From contig DASVCS010000065.1 of the NCBI GenBank assembly GCA_036381495.1, forward strand, positions 1 through 48,084: a stretch of DNA of 48,084 nucleotides. Direction: 5' to 3'. Shown one piece after another: positions 7,226 through 16,068 of the stretch. Within the stretch, counting starts at the first letter, position 1. Each line of letters starts with the position of its first letter. Origin of the DNA: DASVCS01 sp036381495 (GTDB lineage: Bacteria; Gemmatimonadota; Gemmatimonadetes; Longimicrobiales; RSA9). Position numbers and translations under genes: made by a program. The notes beneath the pieces were generated by a model that was not told where the DNA came from, made no database searches, and saw nothing but the letters and a program-made list of their open reading frames with translations.

Positions 7226-8333
7226 ATGAACAACGAGACCCGAGGCCGACTGGCGGCGAACCGCGAGCGCATCGATGCGCTCGGAGGTTATCTTTGACGT
7301 CTCGGTGAAGCGCGAGCGCATCGAGGCGCTCGAGCGGCGCATGGCCGAGCCGGGCTTCTGGGATGACACGGAGACGGCGCGCGGCGTGATCGCCGAGGTC
7401 AAGGAGCTGAAGAGCTGGGTCGAGCCGTGGCAGCGTCTCGACAAGAAGGCGGCCGACCTGGATGAGCTGGCGGAGTTGCTCGCAGCGGATCCCGATCCGG
7501 CGCTCGAGGCGGAGTGGAGTGCCGAGGTCGAGGCGCTGGGTCACGATGTCGAGAAGCTCGAACTCCGCAACATGCTGCGCGGCCCGGATGATGCCCGCGA
7601 CGCGCTGTTGACCGTGCATCCGGGTGCGGGCGGCACGGAGTCGCAGGACTGGGCCGAGATGCTGATGCGCATGTACACGCGCTGGGCCGAGGAGCACGGC
7701 TTCGCGGTCGAGGTGCTCGACCTCCAGCCCGCCGAAGAGGCGGGGGTCAAGAGCGTGACGCTCGAGATCCGGGGGCAGTACGCGTACGGGTATCTGAAGG
7801 CGGAGAAGGGCGTGCACCGGCTGGTCCGGATTTCGCCGTTCGATGCGCAGGCCCGGCGCCACACGTCGTTCGCCAGCGTATTCGTCTACCCGATGGTGGA
7901 TGACGCGATCGAGGTCGAGATCAACGAGAAGGACCTGCGGATCGACACGTTCCGCGCGGGTGGCAAGGGCGGCCAGCACGTCAATAAGACGGACTCGGCG
8001 GTCCGGATCGTCCACATCCCGACGGGGATCGTGGTCTCGTGCCAGAACGAGCGGAGCCAGGGACAGAACAAGGCGACCGCGATGAAGATGCTGCGCGCCG
8101 CGCTCTACCAGCACGAGCTGGAACGGCGCCAGGCCGAGCGGGACCGTGTCGAGGCCGAGAAGACGGAGATCGGCTGGGGCAACCAGATCCGGTCGTACGT
8201 CTTCCAGCCGTACACCATGGTGACCGATCACCGGACGGAGCTGAAGGTCGGCGATGTGCAGCGCGTGATGGACGGTGATCTGGATCCCTTCATCGAGGCG
8301 TACCTGAAGGCGTTCGGCGCACGCGTGGCGTAA
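7226..8333 (+). CDS. prfB: Peptide chain release factor 2, with programmed +1 frameshift
   Basis: RF2 reads UGA and UAA stops and triggers release of the finished peptide. Translation starts at ATG 7226 after a good Shine-Dalgarno (ACGGGGGTGAG). Codon 24 is an in-frame TGA at 7295-7297. The ribosome must slip +1 on CTT and continue with GAC at 7296, giving 23 + 345 = 368 residues (E. coli RF2 has 365). The slip site has an internal GGAGGT directly before TATCTTTGAC, the classic arrangement. The tripeptide anticodon SPF is at 203-205 and GGQ at 248-250, both close to E. coli numbering. The gene ends in TAA. The joined reading is 7226-7294 plus 7296-8333. Confidence 0.96.
7283..7298 (+). promoter_or_regulatory. 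RF2 programmed frameshift site
   Basis: GGAGGT (7283-7288) acts as an internal Shine-Dalgarno, followed by TAT CTT TGA C. Low RF2 lets the ribosome pause at TGA (7295-7297) and slip forward by one base, so RF2 controls its own synthesis. The spacing between the Shine-Dalgarno and the slip codon equals that in E. coli, where AGGGGG precedes TATCTTTGAC. Confidence 0.95.
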
Positions 8334-8380
8334 GGCGCCGGTGGTCGCGGCGTGCGCCGTGGAAGGGGGAGAGTCGAGAG

Positions 8381-9916
<1,536 letters not shown>

Positions 9917-9926
9917 GGCGAGGAGC

Positions 9927-11177
9927 GTGAAACGGCTCGAGTGGTACATCGCGCGGCGCTACCTGGCGTCGCGGCGGCAGGGACGTTTCCTCTCCCTGAT
10001 CACGCTCATCGCGGTCGGCGGGATCACGCTGGGCGTGACGGCGCTGATCACCGTGATCGCGGTCATGACCGGCCTTCAGCGCGATCTCCAAGCCAAGATC
10101 CTGGGCTCGAACCCCCACGTGTACGTCTTCGAGCAGGGCGGCGGCTTTCGGCTCGGCCGCTGGTCGCAGGTGCTCGAGCAGGTGCGCGGCGTGCCGGGCG
10201 TGGCCGGCGCGGAGCCGTTCATCCTGACTCAGGTCGCCGTGCTCCCCGCCGAGACCGAATACGCCCAGTTCGGCACGCTCTACGGCATCGACACCAATTC
10301 CGACGGCCCGCCGCTGACGCAGATCCAGGAGAAGCTCCGGAGCGGCGAGTACGCGCTCGGACCGACGCAGAGCGGGCTCCCCGGCGTCCTGGTGGGGAGC
10401 GGACTCGCGGCGAAGCTGGGTATTCTTCCCGGCGACGTCATCCGGACGGTCTCGCCCGAGAACATCCGGACCGGGCCGCTCGGTGAACTGGTCCCGGTGA
10501 TCCGCCAGTTCGAGGTCACCGGCACGTTCACCACCGGGATGTACGAGTACGACAACCAGAACCTATACACGGACCTCGCCTCGGCGCAGGACCTGCTGGG
10601 GCTCCCGGCGGACACCGTGAGCGGGATCGCGGTCAACGTGACGGACGCCTGGGAGGCCGCTGAGATCTCCGAGCAACTCGGTGCGCTGCTGGGCTTCCCC
10701 TACTGGACGCAGGACTGGATGAGCCTGAACGCCAATCTCTTCTCCGCGCTCAAGCTCGAGAAGCTGGCCATGGGCGTGATCCTCTCGCTCATCATCGTGG
10801 TCGCCGCGTTCAACATCATCAGTACGCTGATCATGGTCGTCACGAACAAGACGCGGGAGATCGGGATCCTGAAGTCCATCGGGATGACGGATCGCCGCGT
10901 GCTGCGGATCTTCATTCTCCAGGGTCTCGCGATCGGAGTGATCGGCACCGTGCTGGGCACGGCCGGCGGCCTGACGCTCGTCTGGCTGCTCGACCGCTAC
11001 CGGTTCATCACTCTGCCGGGCGACGTGTACATGGTGGATACCCTGCCGGTCGCACTCGACCCTCTCGACCTGGTCCTGATCCTCGCGCTCAGCATCCTGA
11101 TCGCGTTCGCCGCGACGCTCTACCCCGCGCGCCAGGCGTCGCGGCTCTACCCCGTGGAGGCGATTCGCCATGAATGA
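9927..11177 (+). CDS. Lipoprotein-release ABC transporter permease (LolC/LolE/LolF type)
   Basis: An inner-membrane permease that extracts lipoproteins destined for the outer membrane. The 416 residues show the family plan: one N-terminal membrane helix (about 20-48, FLSLITLIAVGGITLGVTALITVIAVMTG in outline), a large periplasmic domain, and three C-terminal helices (about 285-315, 335-365 and 380-405). NKTREIGILKSIGMTDRRVLRIF, the FtsX-family coupling region, sits between the last helices. Only one permease gene is present, so the transporter is probably a homodimer of the LolF kind, or a partner is elsewhere. The start is GTG 9927 after GAGG; it overlaps lolD by eight bases. Confidence 0.88.
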   Translation: MKRLEWYIARRYLASRRQGRFLSLITLIAVGGITLGVTALITVIAVMTGLQRDLQAKILGSNPHVYVFEQGGGFRLGRWSQVLEQVRGVPGVAGAEPFILTQVAVLPAETEYAQFGTLYGIDTNSDGPPLTQIQEKLRSGEYALGPTQSGLPGVLVGSGLAAKLGILPGDVIRTVSPENIRTGPLGELVPVIRQFEVTGTFTTGMYEYDNQNLYTDLASAQDLLGLPADTVSGIAVNVTDAWEAAEISEQLGALLGFPYWTQDWMSLNANLFSALKLEKLAMGVILSLIIVVAAFNIISTLIMVVTNKTREIGILKSIGMTDRRVLRIFILQGLAIGVIGTVLGTAGGLTLVWLLDRYRFITLPGDVYMVDTLPVALDPLDLVLILALSILIAFAATLYPARQASRLYPVEAIRHE

Positions 11178-11919
11178 GCCGCATGGCACGGCGCCCGCCG
11201 GCGGCGCGGTCGAAACCGCCGCGGACTCGACGGTCTCGGTCCTCGAGGGCCGCGACATCCACAAGGTCTTCACGGGCGGCGACGGGAGCGAACTCACCGT
11301 CCTGAACGGGGTAGAGATCCGCGTCGCCCCGGGGGAGGCGGTGGCCATCATCGGCGCGAGCGGTGCGGGGAAGTCGACGCTCCTGCACCTGCTCGGCGGA
11401 CTGGACCGGCCGACGCGCGGCGAGGTGCTGCTTGCCGGCCGCTCGCTCGCGTCGCTCCCGGACCGGGAGCTCGCCGCGGTCCGCAACGCGCGGATCGGGT
11501 TCGTCTTCCAGTTCCACCACCTCCTGCGGGAATTCACGGCGCTGGAGAACGTCATGATGCCGCTCGCGATCGCCGGGACCGAACGTGAGGCCGCCCGGGC
11601 GGTGGCCCGCGAAATGCTCGACGCCGTCGGCCTCGGCCACCGGCTGGAACACAAGCCCGCGCAACTCAGCGGCGGCGAACAGCAGCGCGTTGCCGTCGCC
11701 CGCGCACTGGCGAATCGGCCGCTCCTCCTCATCGCCGACGAGCCGAGCGGCAACCTCGATTCACACACGAGCGAGCAGTTGCACGATCTCTTCTTCCGAC
11801 TCCGCGCCGAGCGAGGCGTGGCAATGGTCCTGGCAACGCACAACCGGGAGCTGGCGGATCGCGCGGACCGCATCCTCCTGCTCCGAGAGGGACAGCTCCG
11901 AAGCTTTTATCCGGCGTAG
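11170..11919 (+). CDS. lolD: Lipoprotein-release ABC transporter ATPase LolD
   Basis: This is the ATP-hydrolysing subunit that powers lipoprotein extraction by the adjacent permease. The 249 residues contain Walker A GASGAGKST at 62-70, the ABC signature LSGGEQQRVAVARAL starting at 166, and Walker B LLIADEPSGNLD. An N-terminal extension of about 18 residues precedes the usual start of the nucleotide-binding domain. The same motifs occur in other MacB/LolD/FtsE-group ATPases; the assignment rests on the neighbouring LolC/E-type permease. The ATG at 11170 overlaps the permease stop by eight bases, so the two are translationally coupled. mcsA starts eight bases after its stop. Confidence 0.9.
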   Translation: MNEPHGTAPAGGAVETAADSTVSVLEGRDIHKVFTGGDGSELTVLNGVEIRVAPGEAVAIIGASGAGKSTLLHLLGGLDRPTRGEVLLAGRSLASLPDRELAAVRNARIGFVFQFHHLLREFTALENVMMPLAIAGTEREAARAVAREMLDAVGLGHRLEHKPAQLSGGEQQRVAVARALANRPLLLIADEPSGNLDSHTSEQLHDLFFRLRAERGVAMVLATHNRELADRADRILLLREGQLRSFYPA

Positions 11920-11927
11920 GCGGAACC

Positions 11928-12419
11928 ATGCGGTGCGATCATTGCGAGCAGAACGAGGCGGTCATCCACCTCACGCAGATCGTGAACAACCAGATGAGCA
12001 CCTTCCACCTCTGTGAAGCGTGCGCGGCCGAGAAGGGCCTCGATCCGGGCGTCCAGTCGCAGAACCTGCCGCTCACGGGGTTCCTCGCGCAGTTGGGTCA
12101 CGCCGCCTCCGCTGATTCCGCGGCGGGCGGCTGCGCCTTCTGCGGCCTCACGATCGAGGACTTCAAGAAGACCGGTCGCCTCGGCTGCCCGCACTGTTAC
12201 GCCACCTTCGCGACACACCTGCGTGGCCTGCTCCGCCGACTCCACGGCAGCACGCAGCACGTCGGCAAGATCTATCTCCCGCCCGACCCCACGGAGGCCC
12301 AACGGCAGGAACGGCTGACCGGCCTCCGCCGCAAGCTCGATCGGGCGGTGGCCAGCGAGGACTTCGAGCGCGCCGCTCAGATTCGCGACCAGATCCGCGC
12401 GCTGGAGGCGGTTTCGTGA
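11928..12419 (+). CDS. mcsA: McsA, zinc-finger activator of McsB
   Basis: McsA binds and stimulates the protein arginine kinase McsB. The 163-residue protein has four CxxC pairs (C3/C6, C29/C32, C69/C72 and C87/C90), making two zinc sites. A C-terminal UVR motif lies at about 133-160 (LDRAVASEDFERAAQIRDQIRALE), the same helical hairpin found in UvrB and ClpC. Length and layout match Bacillus McsA. The order mcsA-mcsB-clpC is that of Firmicutes, but the repressor gene ctsR that normally leads the operon is absent. Instead lolD precedes it by eight bases. The stop overlaps the mcsB start. Confidence 0.9.
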   Translation: MRCDHCEQNEAVIHLTQIVNNQMSTFHLCEACAAEKGLDPGVQSQNLPLTGFLAQLGHAASADSAAGGCAFCGLTIEDFKKTGRLGCPHCYATFATHLRGLLRRLHGSTQHVGKIYLPPDPTEAQRQERLTGLRRKLDRAVASEDFERAAQIRDQIRALEAVS

Positions 12420-13543
12420 TGCTGGACCTGGGCGCGACCGATTTCGGACTCGGATGGCTCGAGGCCAGTGGCCCCCACTCCGACATCGTCCTCTCGACCC
12501 GTGTCCGCCTTGCGCGCAACCTCCAGGGTCACACCTTCGGCGTCCGACCCCGCGCCGGCGATCCGGAGCAGGTCCTCGAACGCACGCGCGCAGCCATCCG
12601 GAAGGGGACGCTGCTCAAGGATGGCGTGGACCTCGAACTCGCGTCGCTGCCGAGACGCTCGCGCCGCATCCTGCTGGAGCGGCACCTGATCTCCCGCGAG
12701 CTGGCCGGCTGTGGGGATCGCGAGCCGCCCCCGGCCGCCGGACTCTTCATGGGACCGAAGGAGTGCGTGGGCGTCCTGGTCAACGAGGAGGATCACCTCC
12801 GTCTTCAGGCGCTCCTCTCGGGGCTCCGGCTCCAGGAAGCCTACCAGTTGGTGGACCATCTCGATGAGGAGCTCGGCGCCGAATTGCCCCTGGCGTACCA
12901 TCCGGAATTCGGATTCCTCACGAGCTGTCCCACGAACGTCGGCACCGGGCTGCGCGCATCCGTGCTGGTGCATCTGCCGGGTCTCGTGCTGACGAAGGAG
13001 ATCGGGAAGGTGTTGCAGGGGATCGGCCAGCTCGGTCTCACCTTCCGCGGATTGTACGGCGAGGGCTCGGAGGTCGTCGGAAATTTCTTCCAAATTTCGA
13101 ACCAAACCACGCTCGGCAAGGGTGAGGAAGACCTGATCGACCACCTGCACACGATCGTCGGTCAGGTGATCCAGCACGAGTTGCAGGCGCGGAGCGTTCT
13201 CATGCGCGACGCGCCCGCCGTGATCGAGGACAAGATCTGGCGGGCATACGGGTTGCTACGCTATGCACGTTCGCTCGCCTTCGAGGAGGTCATGAACCTG
13301 CTCAGCGGCGTGCGGCTCGGCGTGAGTATGAAACTACTCCCAGGGCTCAGTGTATACACGCTGAACAAAACCATGATCTATGCACAGGTCGCTCACCTCG
13401 AGCAGGCGGCCGGCCGAACCTTGTCGGAAGCGGAAAGCGATTTGCATCGTGCGGCCTATGTCCGGCGGATCCTCTCTTCCGAAGGCGACCTCGGGACGGA
13501 GGGGCGAGAGCCGGATGAGTCGGCAGGAGCGCAAGGGGCCTGA
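12416..13543 (+). CDS. mcsB: Protein arginine kinase McsB
   Basis: McsB phosphorylates arginines in proteins, marking them for degradation by ClpC-ClpP. The 375 residues carry phosphagen-kinase motifs: DIVLSTRVRLARNL near the N terminus, NEEDH at 123-127, and CPTNVGTGLRAS with the active-site Cys at 171. The C-terminal allosteric motif, RDxxRA in Bacillus-type McsB, reads SDLHRA at 341-346, so the first arginine is replaced. Two starts are possible: GTG 12416 or the adjacent ATG 12419, which shares its A with the mcsA stop (TGATG); the second would give 374 residues. It is coupled to mcsA and followed by clpC after 36 bases. Confidence 0.92.
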   Translation: MMLDLGATDFGLGWLEASGPHSDIVLSTRVRLARNLQGHTFGVRPRAGDPEQVLERTRAAIRKGTLLKDGVDLELASLPRRSRRILLERHLISRELAGCGDREPPPAAGLFMGPKECVGVLVNEEDHLRLQALLSGLRLQEAYQLVDHLDEELGAELPLAYHPEFGFLTSCPTNVGTGLRASVLVHLPGLVLTKEIGKVLQGIGQLGLTFRGLYGEGSEVVGNFFQISNQTTLGKGEEDLIDHLHTIVGQVIQHELQARSVLMRDAPAVIEDKIWRAYGLLRYARSLAFEEVMNLLSGVRLGVSMKLLPGLSVYTLNKTMIYAQVAHLEQAAGRTLSEAESDLHRAAYVRRILSSEGDLGTEGREPDESAGAQGA

Positions 13544-13579
13544 ATCGGGAAATCGACGTCTCCGGCTACGAGGGCTTTC

Positions 13580-16045
13580 ATGAATTACAACTTCACGGAC
13601 CGGGTCCGCAAGGTCCTGGCGATGGCACGGGAGGAGGCGATTCGGCTTCAGCACGACTACGTCGGCACGGAGCACATCCTCCTGGGGCTGATCCGGGAGG
13701 GCGAAGGCGTGGCCGCCGCGGTCCTGACGAACCTGAACGCCGACCTGGAGCAGATCCACGAGCGGGTCGAGGAATCGGTGCGGAAGGGCAAGGCGACCAT
13801 TGCGCTGGGGGAGTTGCCGTACACGTCGCGCGCGAAGAAGGTGCTCGAGTACGCCATGGCGGAGGCGCGCGAGCTGAACCACTCGTACGTGGGAACGGAG
13901 CATCTGTTGCTGGGCCTGCTGCGTGAGGAGAAGGGGATCGCCGCGCAGGTCCTCAACTCGCTGGGCGTCACGCTCGAAGACGCGCGCGCGCAGACGCTGA
14001 AGCTGCTGGGCAGCGATGTGAACCCGGCGCAACCCACCGGTGCGGGTGGACCGGCGCCCAAGGGTGAAAAGAAGAGCAAGACTCCGGCACTCGACCACTT
14101 CTGCCGGGATCTGACCGAGCTGGCGCGGAGCGGCGAGCTGGATCCGACGATCGGCCGCAGCAAGGAGATCGAGCGGGTCATGGAGGTCCTCAGCCGCCGG
14201 AAGAAGAACAACCCGGTGCTGATCGGGGAGCCGGGGGTGGGGAAGACGGCGATCGTCGAGGGGTTGGCGCAACTCATTGCGAAGGGCGAGGTCGCCGACA
14301 GTCTGCGGGATCACCGCGTTCTCGCGCTGGACATGGCCGCGGTGATCGCGGGGACGAAGTACCGCGGGCAGTTCGAGGAGCGCCTCAAAGCGATCATGAA
14401 CGAGATCGCGCAGAACAAGAACATCATTCTGTTCATCGACGAGCTGCACACGTTGGTCGGCGCGGGCGCGGCGGAAGGCGCGATCGATGCCTCGAACATG
14501 CTGAAGCCTGCGCTGGCGCGGGGCGAACTCCAGTGCGTGGGCGCATCGACGCTGAACGAGTACCGCAAGTACATCGAGAAGGACGGCGCGCTCGAGCGGC
14601 GGTTCCAGACGGTGATCGTGGACCCGCCGACGGTGGACGAGACGATCGAGATCCTGAAGGGGCTGCGCAAGCATTACGAGGAGCATCACAAGGTGGTGAT
14701 CCCCGATGATGCGCTGGTTGCCGCCGCGCGGCTCTCGGAGCGCTACATCACGGACCGGTTCCTGCCGGACAAGGCGATCGACGTGATCGACGAGGCCGGC
14801 GCACGAGCGCGGCTGGCCACGCAGGTGCCGCCGCCGGAGGTCGCCGATCTCAAGGAGCAGATGGAAGCGCTCGCGGCCAAGAAGGACGAGGCCATCCGCG
14901 ACCAGGACTTCGAGCGCGCCGCGGAGCTGCGCGACCGGGAGCGGGAGCTCCAGAGCGAGATCCGCCGCAAGCAGGAGGAGTGGGAGCAGGAGCGGAAGGC
15001 CCACCGTCCGAAGCTCGGCGAGGAGGAGATCGGCTTCATTGTGAGCCGCTGGACGGGGATCCCGGTGACGCGCCTCAAGGAGGCGGAGACCGAACGGCTG
15101 GTGCGGATGGAGGAAGAGCTGCACCAGCGCGTGGTCGGGCAGGACGAGGCGATCCGGACGATCAGTCGCGCGATCCGGCGGAGTCGTGCGGGGCTCAAGG
15201 ATCCCCGGCGTCCGATCGGCAGCGTCATCTTCAGCGGTCCGACGGGCGTCGGCAAGACCGAGCTGGCGCGCGCGCTGGCCGAATTCCTCTTCGCCGACCG
15301 GGAGGCGCTGATCCGCGTCGACATGAGCGAGTACATGGAGAACTTCTCCGTCTCGCGGTTGATCGGCGCGCCTCCGGGGTACGTGGGCTATGAGGATTCC
15401 GGGACGCTGACCAAGGCGGTGCGGCGCAAGCCGTACTCGGTCGTGCTCCTCGACGAGATCGAGAAGGCGCACCCCGACGTCTTCAACATCCTGTTGCAGG
15501 TCCTCGATGAAGGGCACCTGACGGACAACTACGGGCGGGTGATCGACTTCAAGAACACGGTCCTGATCATGACGTCGAACCTCGGTGCTCGCGACATCAG
15601 CAAGGGGAAGATGCTCGGCTTCCACCAGCGGGGTACCGAGACGACGTACGAGGTGATGCAGCAAAAGGTCAGGAGTGAGATCGAGCGGGCGTTCAACCCC
15701 GAATTCCTGAACCGCGTCGATGACATCATCGTCTTCCACACGCTCACGAAGGCCGAGATCGGCCAGATCGTGCACATCATGCTCAAGGAGGTGCACCATC
15801 GGCTGGCCGACGAGGAGCTGCGCCTCACGTTGACGGACGAGGCGATCGCGTTCCTCGTGGACAAGGGATACGACGAGACCTTCGGTGCTCGACCGTTGCG
15901 GCGGGCGATCCAGCGGTACCTCGAGGATCCGCTCTCGGAGAAGATCCTGACCGCGGAGTTCACCGCCGGTGACGAGATCGAGGTGGATGTGGCGGCCGAA
16001 GGCGAGGCGCTCGAGTTTCGGGTGCCCTCGTCGACCAAGACCTGA
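13580..16045 (+). CDS. clpC: AAA+ unfoldase ClpC
   Basis: ClpC unfolds substrates and feeds them to ClpP. The 821 residues comprise two Clp_N repeats (1-145), a first AAA+ module with Walker A GEPGVGKT at 216-223, a UVR-containing middle domain (about 430-465; DEAIRDQDFERAAELRDRE) and a second AAA+ module with Walker A GPTGVGKT at 553-560. The two glutamates that read phosphoarginine in Bacillus ClpC (both in GTEH) are present as E31 and E107. The middle domain and UVR motif mark ClpC rather than ClpA or ClpB. It follows mcsB closely, supporting one regulated-proteolysis unit. bamA begins 23 bases after its stop with no terminator between. Confidence 0.95.
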   Translation: MNYNFTDRVRKVLAMAREEAIRLQHDYVGTEHILLGLIREGEGVAAAVLTNLNADLEQIHERVEESVRKGKATIALGELPYTSRAKKVLEYAMAEARELNHSYVGTEHLLLGLLREEKGIAAQVLNSLGVTLEDARAQTLKLLGSDVNPAQPTGAGGPAPKGEKKSKTPALDHFCRDLTELARSGELDPTIGRSKEIERVMEVLSRRKKNNPVLIGEPGVGKTAIVEGLAQLIAKGEVADSLRDHRVLALDMAAVIAGTKYRGQFEERLKAIMNEIAQNKNIILFIDELHTLVGAGAAEGAIDASNMLKPALARGELQCVGASTLNEYRKYIEKDGALERRFQTVIVDPPTVDETIEILKGLRKHYEEHHKVVIPDDALVAAARLSERYITDRFLPDKAIDVIDEAGARARLATQVPPPEVADLKEQMEALAAKKDEAIRDQDFERAAELRDRERELQSEIRRKQEEWEQERKAHRPKLGEEEIGFIVSRWTGIPVTRLKEAETERLVRMEEELHQRVVGQDEAIRTISRAIRRSRAGLKDPRRPIGSVIFSGPTGVGKTELARALAEFLFADREALIRVDMSEYMENFSVSRLIGAPPGYVGYEDSGTLTKAVRRKPYSVVLLDEIEKAHPDVFNILLQVLDEGHLTDNYGRVIDFKNTVLIMTSNLGARDISKGKMLGFHQRGTETTYEVMQQKVRSEIERAFNPEFLNRVDDIIVFHTLTKAEIGQIVHIMLKEVHHRLADEELRLTLTDEAIAFLVDKGYDETFGARPLRRAIQRYLEDPLSEKILTAEFTAGDEIEVDVAAEGEALEFRVPSSTKT

Positions 16046-16068
16046 TCGCAGGAGTATGGACGCGACCG

